DNA of 64,000 nt from Thermomucor indicae-seudaticae (taxonomy: Eukaryota > Mucoromycota > Mucoromycetes > Mucorales > Lichtheimiaceae), in contig JSYX01000070.1 of the NCBI GenBank assembly GCA_000787465.1, positions 23,364 to 87,363 of the forward strand, given 5' to 3'. The translations under genes and the position numbers were made by a program. The notes beneath the pieces are model-generated. The model was not told the DNA's origin. It was given only the letters and a program-made list of their open reading frames with translations, and searched no databases. Below are positions 53,407 to 64,000 of the stretch, piece after piece (the first letter of the stretch is position 1; every line of letters begins with the position of its first letter).

Positions 53407-55246
53407 TTATTGTCCACGCAGCTTGCACCAGATGGCAGCCCAATCCATCATGACTGGAGTACAAACAAGAAGTGCCAAAGCGAACACAATCATCAAGGTC
53501 TCAAAGCCAGCAGCGGTCATGACCAATCCAGCACAGTTGGGACCAAAGAACATGCCGGCCGAATAAGCCATGTTGTACAAGGCATACACTTGAGCATAAG
53601 CCTCACCACCCTGATGACAATAATTTTTAAGAATTCACATTAAACAATAAGGCAAAACGGTTTCTTACCAAGTTATTCACGACTTCGCCCATTTCAGGTA
53701 AAATTGGGGTCAAGGTGACGGGGCTCGATAGGCCAAAGAGCATTAATGCTGGTATAATCATGTACACTGAAGGATAATGGATAGCGACAAGCGGTGATGC
53801 TGCAGCCATCATGAGCATGCCCGCAGCTGAGATCACATGGCGTCCCATCTAGTAAAGTTCGTGTCTTAATGTATAAGCCAACATATCCCATATGATATAA
53901 TCTTAATACCTTATCCGAAAGGTACCCGATGAGAGGTGCCAAAAACGCTGCATGTTGTCCAGCGTGAGCACTCTATGTCACTTGACTTTTGCACGGACCA
54001 TGCTCACTCACCTGGTACAACCATGGCCACGAATATCACTATCCACACAAAAGGATTACAGTTAGACGAAGAAAGGGATAAGGGAACATTCTGTTTTACC
54101 TCCTACGGTGGATGCAGAGGCATTGTAAACCTTTTCTAGATGAATTGGCAAGGCAGGCTCGATCCCAGAGAAAACGGATGCGCTAACGATGGTGGCAAGC
54201 ATGCAGCACAAGATCCGCCAGTTCTTGCATAGACTCCACATGTTGACGGATGATTCTTCGGTCTTCTTGAGCAGTAGAGGGCTCGCTTCGTCCACAGCTG
54301 CTGCTTGATCAGCAGCAGAAACAACCGGACCCTTTTTGTGGTCTGGTTCAGCGATCCATACAATCGCTAAAAAGTTCAAAGCAGCAAATGCAGCACAGCA
54401 GTAGAAGGGGGCGTCGTAACCACCATATTCATACAGGAACCCGCCCATCGCGGGACCGATCGCGAATCCCCTGAACATATGCGTCACACCTCCTTTTTGT
54501 CCGTCTGTGTATGCAATCTTTTAACCTACACTGTATGCGCTGTAAGAACTGTCCCCATTACGACACCCAATCGATGGGTCGGAAACACGTCAGCAAGCAT
54601 CCCCAGACCAATCGTCCTAACCACCCCATCTCATAAGCCATTTCTCTTTCCTGCTTCAAAAATAGGAACAGGACACTTACCATGAAGCACCGCCTGCAAC
54701 TCCCTGTGCGACCCTGGCAAATACCAATAGCAAATAAGTATCGGCTGCCGCAAACGAAAGAGTGGATGTCGTTAAACCAAGACAGCCTATAAGAAGGAGA
54801 AACAAACGAGTTATTTCATGTTTTCATTGGACACGAATGGCCAATCCATACCCAGCATCATTGGCCATCGACGATTCTGGTACTTGTCGGACAGGATAGC
54901 AAATACAGGTGTGGCGACAAGTAATCCAAATGCTTCATCCGCGTGTAAGCAGCAATCCATTCATCCTAGAACAATTTTCTTACCGTAGCAGCCGAAGAGG
55001 AATCCAACCATGGAAGAGTCACCATTCAGACGTTTAAGGATGAGGTTTGGGAGCACAGGAAGGACAGCGCCATAAGTGAGCATGTCCCTAATAATAAAAT
55101 GATGTTTGTATTGTTTCCTAGAGAGAGAGAGAAAGAAAGGATGTTTACGTAAACAACGTCAGGGCAACAACACAAGCGACTGCAACATGAGATCGACGAG
55201 CTCTGGACCAAGCGGATGCTTCCATATCTATGGACCTGGAAGCCAT
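53407..55246 (-). CDS. MFS transporter, DHA1/vesicular-amine-transporter type
   Basis: Ten exons (55246-55149, 55087-54984, 54932-54852, 54786-54681, 54616-54530, 54470-54100, 54038-54012, 53947-53910, 53848-53669, 53610-53407) give 431 residues. The twelve-span major facilitator layout is clear. It has DMLTYGAVLPVLPNLILKRL in TM1, LLVATPVFAILSDKYQNRRW (the motif A loop), FARVAQGVAGGASW-TIGLGMLAD (TM4-5) and GFAIGPAMGGFLYEYGGYDA (antiporter motif C). An acidic central loop follows, then AFLAPLIGYLSDK and SAGMFFGPNCAGLVMTAAGF. It is an H+-coupled antiporter close to vesicular amine/polyamine carriers. Substrate cannot be told from sequence. All introns are GT-AG, 51-65 nt. Confidence 0.92.
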
Positions 55247-55605
55247 GGATGGGTCGAGGGAAGAGAAGAAAGCAAAAAGAAAAAGAATAATAAAGATGGG
55301 GCGGGGATGCGAAGCGAAATGTAATATCCGTAAATCGCTGGGATTAAAGTTCCTGTGCATCAGTTTGCTTTTTTCTGAATCCGTCAAAAAAAAGTGCTAT
55401 GAAACACGCACACAGAAGTAGTAAAACAATTCAGCAAGGCGTTTACTATAACAACCGCACCGCGCTGGATGGATAAAAACACCGGTTTCAGAAAACCAAA
55501 AAGAACTCGGCTTAAGCAATAAAGATAAACGATAGTTTATTTTTTTTGGCTCAGACGGGAGAAATTCTAAAAAAGTCAACCGAGATTTTGCTCATATTCT
55601 CGACG
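55247..55605. other. Divergent spacer between MFS and phosphatase genes
   Basis: No gene seen. It should contain both promoters; T-rich near 55540 and AG-rich near 55255-55290. Confidence 0.4.
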
Positions 55606-56908
55606 ATGCAAAGATTAAACACCAAGGCAGATCGAGATGAATTCCTCGATCGCTTCGACAACTTTTTGTTTGACTGCGATGGTCAGGTCACGACGTGTCA
55701 AAGACATTTCCAGTGTCTCTAATGGAGAAGATAGGCGTTTTATGGGAAGGAAGTCAGCTCATTCCAGGGGTAGACAAGGCCATGCAGTTACTTCGAGAAA
55801 AAGGTACAAACAAGTTTGCGTGTCCATGGGATCACATTTTTTAAAGCCATGTGAAAAGGCAAGCGCGTGTTCTTTGTGACAAACAATAGCACAAAGTCGC
55901 GAGAAGCATTTCTGGCAAAATTCAAAGGATTTGGTATCGAAGCTTCCTTGGTAAACAAAAAAAAGACAAGAATACCCAACGTATTTTTAATAACTCTGGC
56001 TCAAATTTTTCTTGTTTGAAGGATGAAATCTTCAGTTCTGCTTTTGCCACGGCTGCGTATCTCAAACAGGTTGTCCAGTTTCCTTCGGACAAGAAAGTCT
56101 ATGTGATTGGCATGTCCGGTATCCGAGAAGAACTCTCGGCACAGGGCATTCGTGTCTGTGGAGCTGAGGTTAGAAGAAAGACACACTGTGTAAGAAATTT
56201 TTCTGCGGATAACTGAATCATCATCAAAGGAAGATAACGACGCCGTCTTTGATCACGGACCTGTTCCTGTTGATCCTGAAGTGAGAGCTGTCGTGATTGG
56301 CTTGGATACCCACGTGAATTATGTGAAATATGCCAAAGCCTTCACTTATCTGCGAGCCAACCCTGGATGCCATTTGATCTTGACCAACGGAGACACAACC
56401 TTTCCCACCAACGGTAGTCTTGTACCAGGTAAATTGCATCCGGATAAACCCAAAAAGGAGCGCGTCTAAAAGCAAACAAGGTGCTGGATCCATCGCGGCT
56501 CCCATCATTACGGCTTTGAATAGACAACCCGATGTGGTTCTGGGAAAACCAGCTCAGAATATGTTACAGACAATCTTTGCTCAGTAAGTTTCATTACCGG
56601 CATTTTGCTGCATACGCTTTTGTGCTGTTTTCTTATTTCCTTAAAGGTACAACTTGAACCCTGCCAAAACATGCATGGTGGGTGATCGGCTGGATACCGA
56701 TATAGACTTTGGCTTGAAGGGTGGCATACAAACTCTATGTGTATTGACAGGTACTAAATGCGATCAAGTTGCAAAAGTAAGCCCAATGTTTAACTAACTC
56801 GATCCCATTATAGGCGTTACGGCAGAAGACGAGTTATTGTCGCCAAACAACCCGATCAAGCCGACTTATTACATGCAGAGTTTTGCCGACTTTGCTAGAG
56901 AAGACTGA
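55606..56908 (+). CDS. PHO13: HAD phosphatase, 4-nitrophenylphosphatase/phosphoglycolate phosphatase (Pho13)
   Basis: Eight exons (55606-55681, 55735-55803, 55859-55950, 56022-56168, 56230-56428, 56481-56583, 56647-56750, 56814-56908) give 294 residues. HAD motif I is FLFDCDGVLWEG (nucleophile Asp at about residue 24 and Asp at 26, split by intron 1). Motif II is VTNNSTKSREAF, motif III the GKPAQNMLQTIF lysine and motif IV MVGDRLDTDIDFG. A C2-type cap lies between. The family clears 2-phosphoglycolate, 4-phosphoerythronate and other damaged sugar phosphates in the cytosol. All residues needed are present. The last residue is Asp before TGA. All introns GT-AG, 52-71 nt. Confidence 0.94.
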
Positions 56909-57015
56909 TAGAAGGAAGCTCCGCATCGCCAAATCAACGGAAGGAGGGACAGAATCGCGCGTTCTTTCCCCTCTCTTTTTCCTGCTACTTACGAAAAAAT
57001 AATAAAAGAACAGAT

Positions 57016-57556
57016 ATGACCAGACTTTTCACTTTTGAAGAAGTCGCCAAACATAATACCCGCGATGACTTGTACATGGTTATCGACAACAAGGTCTATG
57101 ATGTCACCCCCTTCATTGATGAGGTAAAAATCAGGTCTTTTGTTTAAAGTCGAAGCCACTCATTCTGTGAAGCATCCCGGTGGTGAAGAGGTCTTGATCG
57201 ATGAAGGTGCCAAGGATGCCACCGGCCCATTTGAAGATGTCGGTCATTCCCCTGATGCACGCGAACTGCTGAAAAAGTACTACATTGGCGATATTGATCC
57301 TGCTGTAAGTCTGCTCTCTTTTCTCTTTCTGTGATTCGAGGATCCTTATCCTGTAATCTAGTCGACACCCGTCGCGACAAAATCCGCTCAGAACACTTCT
57401 TCTTCTTCTTCCACGGGTGCACCGCAGGGAAAGTAAGTAGGAGTCGTATTTACTGTGTAGTAGCCGATATCTTATTGTCTCGTTTGCAGTGCACTTAGAA
57501 TTCTGATCCCTATCATTGCAATACTCGCATGGGTTTACTTCCGTTACCTGAGCTAA
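57016..57556 (+). CDS. CYB5: Cytochrome b5, tail-anchored
   Basis: Four exons (57016-57123, 57173-57304, 57362-57432, 57490-57556) give 125 residues. The heme domain contains [40 protein letters not shown] and [19 protein letters not shown]. The two axial histidines are the His in HPGG and the His in GHS. A short Ser/Thr linker leads to a C-terminal membrane anchor ([19 protein letters not shown]), so the protein sits on the ER facing the cytosol. It passes electrons to desaturases, sterol enzymes and P450s. The first intron (49 nt) is the shortest in the window. Confidence 0.97.
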
Positions 57557-57634
57557 TAATAATAAGACGAACACTCTCTAAAACTGTAGACAACACATAT
57601 ATATTTTCACGGAAAGGAGGAAATGGATATCAAA

Positions 57635-60177
57635 TCATGAACCTTCGTCGGCTGATAATTCGCTCAATTCTGGACCATCATCAAAAAGATTCGAATGAAG
57701 CGCTACCTCGTCATCATCATCACTAACTAGCATTGGGGATCCTGCTCGCACTACAAGTCGTTTCTGCAGAAGATGAATCAATAACCACAGTGAAACGGGG
57801 AGTTTCTATCAGAACTTATTTACCTTGGTTTTTTCGCCCGTGTCTGATGGTGCTTCTTCACTATCAGATGGTGGTCTGTTTTCGTCTTGTCGAGAGAATA
57901 TGCTATCACGGGAAGAACTGCTAGTAGTAGCATCGCTGGTTCGTGGTTTATGCTGGACGCGGTTATGAACTGATTTCGTTGCGGCGTTCCGCTTTCGAAT
58001 ATTGTGTTCCCGTACGCGATGTAAGATGCTTGGCTCTGAGTCGTTCTCGTTCTGTCGTAGCTGCTGTCGTCTTTCCCTGATTGCACGCCTTGTAAAGTTG
58101 TTGGCAGACCGTGCTGGCTGTGGTGTTCGGAACTCGTAGGATATACTGGTGGATTTAAACCGAGGACTGGTCATTGCTTTGCTGTAATATATATCATCGT
58201 TGTCAATGTCATAGCGGGAATACCGTTTAGTAGTAGTAGTATTGCCAGATGTTGAAGCAGCTGCGCTGCTACTGGACGCCTACAGAATAATAATGTGTAA
58301 GGTTTTTGGTCATCATGCGGAAACCAGGTTTTGGGAACATACCTTTTGTTGTTTCTTTGGATGATCATCCTGCAGTCGGTTGATGTATGGTTCTCCGTTA
58401 ACGCAGAATGGTTTACCGGTTGTCTGCTCAAACTCTTTTAAAGCACCTTCCAGATCCTTCTTGATCTTTGGAAGTTCCCGCGATATTCGTTTACGGAATT
58501 TCTCTTCACGGAGCAAGCGTCCAGGGTCGCGGCGGCCCTTGCCAAATAACCGAGAGGGATCATTGGTAGATTCCTGTATTTGTTAGTTTGGATGAAGAAC
58601 AAGTGTTGTACTATAATGATACTAACCTCAAATTCACGAATCTCTTCAAGAAGCTTCATGTGACGCTCCACCTTTTCCAATACGTACCGCCAGTCTTCCA
58701 CAAGAAGTTCCAACCGAGCGATCTCGTTTTCATGAAGCTCCAGACAACTGTCCGTAAACTCATCTAGAGTGAACTTTTAATATTAGACAGAAAAAAGTCT
58801 TATGTTCATGCGCATCAGTAGTACCTGAGAAAGCTGGGGCAAAGGCCTTCCTTTCTTCTTGTGAAAAATACAGACGATCCCAAAGCCGATGAAGATCATT
58901 TCGAGCATCCTGTATGAATTCCTCGAGTCGTTCTTCTTTCAAGCTTATCAAGTTCTTCAACTCGTCTTCAAACTGTTAACAAGTGAGGAACAATGAAATG
59001 CAATCGTTCTCTCTTTTCCCAAATTGGGTAACTCAGTTCCATACCTGTTGGATATCTCGTTGAGTCAGTCCACTGTTATTGTCAATGAAAACTGCACGAT
59101 CCTCGCTTGGTATCTTGAGTCTATCCCAGAGTCGATGAAGATGCTGCAGTATCTCTTGCTTTCGGAACTGACGTTCTTGCCGCAATTCTTCAAGCTTGGA
59201 CCTGTCTGTAAGTCGTACGTAGCACCATGAGTAAATGGCCGCCCCCTCCTTACCTCTGATTTCCGCATCTCTGTTTGCCGCATACCGTCGTCTGTCAGCA
59301 ACTCGGGATTTATCATAGGCGAATCGCTTACGGCAAGGGTGCTTATTTGGCTTATCAAACGCTCATGATGGCTTTCAGGCCCCATCCCTAGCGTGAACCA
59401 CAAAGCTGCTATCTGCTTTGCATTCTCAATAGCACGGCGAACTCGAGTACGCTAAAGGGTTACAGTCTAGTTAGATGTCCCCTCTTCAATCGTCGCGCCA
59501 TTGGTTTATCTGATACTTGCGTATTCGTTACTACATCGCTCAATTTCCTCTTCCAAGGCCGTCACGGTTGGCAAAGAGACATCGACGTCTTCTTCCACAA
59601 TCAAATCCGTATTGACGAAACCTTGCAGGCTGTCCACAAATCCAAGAAGCTGATCCTGTAGCTCTAAATTGACAGATATCCATGAGTAACAAAAGAAGAA
59701 GCTTGAGACAACAGATATACATATGTCAAGTTGGCTCTTTTCGTACCTTTAACGCTGGCAAGCTTTTGTTGATATTGCTTTTAAAACGGGAACGTCAATG
59801 CCGCTTTTATTGGACGGTTGCAAGCGAAAATTTCATTTTACCTGTTGCACAGTTTGCAATTCCGTCTCGAGTTGATCTTTTAATTGCAATAACGGTTTTC
59901 GACTGTCAAAACCGGTATTATTATCGGCCACGTATTCGCCCATTAACCGTTTCAGCGATCCAATGCGGTCCAGTATATTTGTTATCGCACTTTGCACCGT
60001 CTCCTTTTGGGCCAGCGCTTCCTCGACCTGACAATCTACAACGACGAGCATGGAATCACAGAGGGACTGGAAATTCTCCCGCTGCTGATCACGCGGCGTC
60101 CCAGTCTCAGCATAAATCCGTCGTAGGCGTTCGAACCGTTGATCAACTTGTGCAATGAACTCTTTTGGTATTGTCAT
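57635..60177 (-). CDS. ASE1: Ase1/PRC1/MAP65 microtubule-bundling protein
   Basis: Ten exons (60177-59842, 59777-59747, 59663-59521, 59451-59286, 59205-59045, 58972-58825, 58763-58627, 58573-58343, 58279-57824, 57763-57635) give 645 residues. It is helical throughout. The spectrin-like part has two LHRLWDRL repeats (HLHRLWDRLKIPSEDRAVF and DLHRLWDRLYFSQEERKAF). The C-terminal part matches the family signature FRKRISRELPKIKKDLEGAL and the TGKPFCVNGEPYI region. A Ser/Arg-rich basic tail follows. Ase1 crosslinks antiparallel microtubules in the spindle midzone and is controlled by Cdk sites. The intron at 59520-59452 is GC-AG with GCAAGT; no GT-AG choice keeps the frame. The start was chosen at MTIPKEF. 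Confidence 0.9.
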
Positions 60178-62435
60178 TGTCAAAGAGACAGAGGGAGAAG
60201 GTTGGGGTGGAGGTGGGAAGGGCCTTTTTTGCGCATAGCGGTGTATCAAATTTGAAACCACACGAAAGCTGACAACAGACGCGCACACTGCTGGTCTCAC
60301 ATTTGACAAATGCAAGTTACAAATGCAATACAGCAATCTCTTACAGATGCCAAAGTGCAACTGGTCAAAACAAAAACGCGCGGTAGCTGCGTAAGAAAAG
60401 CATTTCGGCTTGTTTTCTTTTGCGCATGTTACAATAGATCCGCCCAAAGTACATGCATTGGTTGAAGAAGGACTATTAGCTTTTTCTTGGAACGAAGAAA
60501 GCCTTTAAAGTTGTTCAAGGAACGCAAAACACGACAACTCTTTCGTCAAAAGACACTTATTGCGACACGGCACTGATTGAAAAGCAGTCTTGTCATGGCG
60601 TAAGCCTCAAAGACATGCATAACCCTAATACGAAGCGCGCCTTGAAAAAAAGAAGAGGGCCTTTCCTGGACAGCGATATGTACTATCTACCATCCTGACC
60701 ACTTATACCCGACCACAATGGACCACTGTTGGATATATCGGACTATAATAAACCGCATGCAGGTGCGAAAGGCGTTTGGTGTTCTCCTCGCAAAATGCAG
60801 CAATGGCGGAAAGCAGATCAACGCTTCAATGGCTCGAAAGCGATTCGGTGTCCAGTATGGAATCTTCGAATCGACCGTCTTACCAATGCAAAACCAGCAG
60901 GATTACTTGCTGAGCATTGGTGCTGCCAGCTGTTGCCGTGTAGATATCAGAGAATATGATGAGTGATCTAAGCACGCATTAAATAAACTGATATCTTCCA
61001 TATAAAACCCCTTGAAGTGCGGTTTATGCACAGAGACGATCTTCTAACCTGATCGAACGCTGTTCGTGAAGAGTTTGTGCTTCGAGACAGGACATGTCCG
61101 AACAGGATTCGTTCAAACTATTGATCACAAAATTAAGTTGTTGTATAGCTGCTGCTACTTGCATCAAAATACTCGATATTGTTACGCAATTGGAACGCAC
61201 CTTTTTGTTGCGGAAAACAGAAGTACATCAGAAACAGGCGGATACTGATGACGATTTTGCACGGAGCTTTCGGGAACAATAGACATTTTCTTGACATATT
61301 TGTCGTTGGCATCCGGTATATTCTCGATCCCCAGTGAAAAGCTGGTGATGGTCGCGGAAAGGCATCTAATGGAATGTGCCGTTTGCGATCATGGACTCTC
61401 GAAATGTGGTCCAAATAACGGGAACCCGAGACTTGCAGGATGTCCCGAAAATAAGGCCAAATGTACAAGAGTGATATTGCAATGTCAATGAGCAGCATTG
61501 CGTCCGAAAACTGACGTGGCTCGATATCAAGACAATAAAGATGACTTTGTCCGCGTAACGAGTCGCAAAGCGATGGTCCTACAAGAAACCTATCCCTTAT
61601 CACGTTCCACCGATTTCTCCTGGGCGGCTTTACTCCAGCCTAACAAAAAAAAAAAAAAAATCACGTTCCACCGCAATTATATAAAATGTGTCATGCCTAG
61701 ATGCCAGGACCTAACAACATATTTAAATACAGTGCCCGCGCGTTATAACGATCGAATTTCTGAGCTACCAGAAATGTATAACGATGAGCGATCAAGATCT
61801 CCCTGGATATCGCTTTCACAAGCGGCAATAGGAATGCTGGCTGGGATTTTGTTCTCTAAAAAAGACGCTAATCTCTGTCTGTTTAGTCGAGTTTCGCTGT
61901 TCGGCTTTAGTTTTATCAATCTGTCATATCCTGACATGTTCTTATCGTTACTTTTGGAAGCGGATACCTGGTACCTGGACCATCACCCAAGTCTGTCTTC
62001 AGAGTGTCAACTGGGTTATTGCGGTCAATCCTACTACGCACCGCATTGCAGCTAATGTACATCTTAGGAAGCTTCCAGAATCAAGATACTGAGATAACAC
62101 TCAGACGACACATTCTGATCCACATTAAGATCATAATTTTTGTTATAAACAGAACTGTGATGTTGGTTCTCATTCCCAAGTGACAACGGAGACAACGACT
62201 ATGACTAGGAATCTTCAGGATAGTATAAGTACAGTAGAGATACACTCTAATAGAAACATGACATATTCAGTCTCGCTTATTCTTTTGACCGATATTTTTA
62301 TTTGTGAGGTCTCATATGGACTTCTTCCCAGTAACGGAGTATGAATTTGTTATAACGCGCGGGTAGTGTACGGAACAAGTAGTGGGTGTCGGACTGCTTG
62401 CTTGGATAGGTCCCAATCCTGACTGTGGATAATAC
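60178..62435. other. Gene-poor stretch with decayed coding traces
   Basis: A plus-strand series at 60485-60960 looks once-coding (GLTKKAFKVVQGTQ-type start, KDMHNPNTKRALKKRRGPFL, then KGVWCSPRKMQQWRKADQRF) but has a stop near 60690 and frame changes. A minus frame at 61603-61133 (156 codons) and a plus frame at 61498-62055 overlap and neither resembles a family I know. A poly-A run of 16-17 lies at about 61646. I cannot support a gene here. Confidence 0.35.
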
Positions 62436-62760
62436 TTACTTATACAAACTCAATGATCCCCACATAGCTAGACACACATAGAATTGAGTTTTGGACCTTC
62501 CGCCTTTTTTTCCATTTGAACGCAACATAAGTGGACACTCAATCTCACTGTGATCTACTGTTTGTGTCTCTTCTACTGGATTTTGACAAATGTTTTGCAC
62601 TACACGAGATGATCTTTCTGCGCCCAGGAGAATCCAGCTTTGCGCCTGTATAAAAACATTTGGAGACGTTAATTGATTAATGACGGATTTTGACGCATCT
62701 TCAGCACTCACCAGACCTCGTGGCACAGAAAGGTCGCCTCGAGCAATGAAAACATTTTTA
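62436..62760 (-). other. Open frame with intron-like split, unknown
   Basis: Minus-strand frame 62726-62436 contains a possible GTGAGT intron (62712-62646) ending in TTTTTATACAG. Splicing would give VFIARGDLSVPRGL followed by AQSWILLGAERSSRVVQNIC. It lies just 3' of the Fanzor-like gene on the same strand and could be a 3' exon or unrelated. No family recognised. Confidence 0.2.
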
Positions 62761-62923
62761 AAATTAGTATCATGACATTTCCTGTTAATGATGGTTTACT
62801 CTTACCAGTCCGAAGACTATAATGAATCGTCAGCAAACTGATATAATCCTTCAATTTATAATCTGTAACTTACCGTAAGGCCACGAGGGCCGATCCCGGG
62901 GTGATCGCCAGGACTGACTACAT

Positions 62924-64000
62924 TTAAGAAGGATTTGGACGAAGGAAGCAGCGCGGGCGGCTTCCATAGCTGACGGTTGATGCGACTATCATGGCTATGT
63001 TATTCGCCGCCATTGTATCCCGATGGAATATTTTGCCACATCTTGAACAACGTCGCACCCTTATCATGTCGTATTTTTTCCCGTTTTTGCCCTCCTTCTT
63101 CAACGGCTCCACGAAGCTGATATGGCCTTTTTGCAGGCAGTCTGGACATACTCTTGATATACAGTACTCGTCTGTACGGACCATCACGAAATCGCCACGC
63201 GCCTTGCTGTGAACCTCCATGGCACGGAGTAAACGTCCCTCCATTGAGGCAGGACAACCAGCGTCGTGGCTTTCATGCCATCGACACCGACTGCGAGCAC
63301 CTTTATCCCATGATTATCGTCGCCCATGCGGAGCACAAGGTCTGCTGCCTTGTCCACCGCGCTTCTCTTAGATCTTGACGTATGCCATCTGCGACGACGT
63401 ACTTCCAGGCGCTGGTAAAACTTACGCATTGCCGGTCCGGACACATGCTGCCAACCACGGATATATGTAAAGTATTCACTCAAGTCGCCGCGCTTGTTCC
63501 CTTCAGACGAAGCTTTTTCGACGTCTTTCACTTGGTCGTTTTTGGCTTTTTCTTTTTCCAACCGGGCAGCGTTCAGTCTGTTCCTCCCGCACAGTTCGCT
63601 CCGCTTGATCTTAAGTCGAGCACCTGTGGGTATATCGGTCTGCTCTTCATTATTTCCTTCGTCCGACGTTCCGGGCATCGGCATATAAAACGCAGCACCG
63701 GCGAACCTTTGGCCAAGATCGATGCCTATTACGCCACCGATATCGTCCCGACCATCAAGTGTCTTCGCCTCTGGCAAAGGCGGTGCGAATGAAGACTTGC
63801 GAGTCTTCCAGTCAAAGTATCGTGCATGACATTGAACGCCATCCGTCATAAACTGATCGCATTGCTCATATCTGGGCACTGAATTTCCATCAGCAACATG
63901 GACGGTCTGTCTCAGTTTCGATATATACTGGTTTTTGAACAACTTTTTGCGTCCTCTGTTGGTAGTGTTTGCGTCAACTTCAAGTGAAATTTGCGCCATG
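62924..64000 (-). pseudogene. Fanzor-like (eukaryotic TnpB) RNA-guided nuclease, frameshifted, 5' end outside window
   Basis: The frame is open to the right edge; the ATG at 63999 may be internal. The first segment (to about 63275) has VIGIDLGQRFAGAAFY, the RuvC-I motif with its Asp, then a basic helical region with YFTYIRGWQHVSGPAMRKFY. A one-base shift near 63275 moves the frame to MEGRLLRAMEVHSKARGDFV, the MVRTDEYCIS motif, and a zinc ribbon (CPDC...CSRCG). It ends with FHRDTMAANNIAMI, the RuvC-III Asp. This order (GIDLG, DEY-S, C-C/C-C, RD--AANN) is that of TnpB and Fanzor proteins. The canonical RuvC-II Glu is not obvious; the Glu of TDEY may be the alternative one known in Fanzors. With the shift the protein is probably non-functional unless it is an assembly error. 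Confidence 0.72.

Noticed and set aside
59206..59260. A GTAAGG donor at 59253 in Ase1 appeared to be the exon end.
   Set aside because: It leaves the next exon out of phase; the GTATGC donor at 59285 closes the frame and joins conserved segments.
62640..62740. IARGDLSVP resembles the pyruvate kinase active-site motif.
   Set aside because: No other pyruvate kinase segment is present in the region; the match is too short.
1..64000. CRISPR arrays, rRNA genes and tRNA genes.
   Set aside because: No regular spaced repeats, rRNA-like blocks or convincing tRNA boxes were seen by eye. A tRNAscan or covariance-model search would be decisive.

Overview
The window is nuclear DNA of a filamentous fungus, most likely an early-diverging one (Mucoromycota type). 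Nearly all genes are split by short introns (about 50-75 nt) with GT-AG or, unusually often, GC-AG ends. The gene content (Ypt1, Rho, Ase1, class I HMG-CoA reductase, PX/PH-type phospholipase D, Pap1-type bZIP, LysM plus 3D-like secreted protein) is eukaryotic and fungal. Exon models were built by hand from splice signals, reading phase and family resemblance; where I give exons, the phases close exactly.

Layout. 1-9 kb: the start of a leftward gene cut by the window edge, a secreted LysM protein, an unknown acidic protein, an NME6-like nucleoside diphosphate kinase, the Rab1/Ypt1 GTPase, and a small gene inside a perfect 119-bp inverted repeat. 9.8-12.4 kb: a phenol-hydroxylase-type FAD monooxygenase with a degenerate FAD motif. 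11.6-21.4 kb: a diverged tandem duplication of [monooxygenase 3' end - nucleoplasmin-like gene - ADA3-like gene]. The two nucleoplasmin-like genes are intact while their neighbours have decayed. 21.5-23 kb: relics of C1-tetrahydrofolate synthase and a RecQ helicase.

23.5-49.9 kb is dense housekeeping DNA: a Rho-type GTPase, Ach1 CoA-transferase/acetyl-CoA hydrolase, amino-acid permease, phospholipase D, HMG-CoA reductase, an NTF2-like protein, a tail-anchored coiled-coil protein, a Pap1/Yap1-like bZIP factor, a DHHC palmitoyltransferase, a secreted cell-surface protein and a GH5 glucan 1,3-beta-glucosidase. 50-53 kb is another decayed zone with a third, broken nucleoplasmin-like copy next to transposon-like debris. 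53.4-60.2 kb holds an MFS transporter, a Pho13-type phosphatase, cytochrome b5 and Ase1/PRC1. 60.2-62.9 kb is decayed or non-coding. The right edge (62.9-64 kb) carries a Fanzor-like (eukaryotic TnpB) RNA-guided nuclease with a frameshift.

There is no operon logic here; genes are independently promoted. Functional links are loose: Ypt1, DHHC enzyme and PLD act in membrane traffic; HMG-CoA reductase and cytochrome b5 are ER lipid-metabolism proteins; the LysM protein, glucanase and Ser/Ala/Pro-rich secreted protein act at the cell wall. The most notable signals are the GC-AG intron excess, the Fanzor-like element, the nucleoplasmin-like family amid decaying duplicates, and the exon-bearing perfect inverted repeat.
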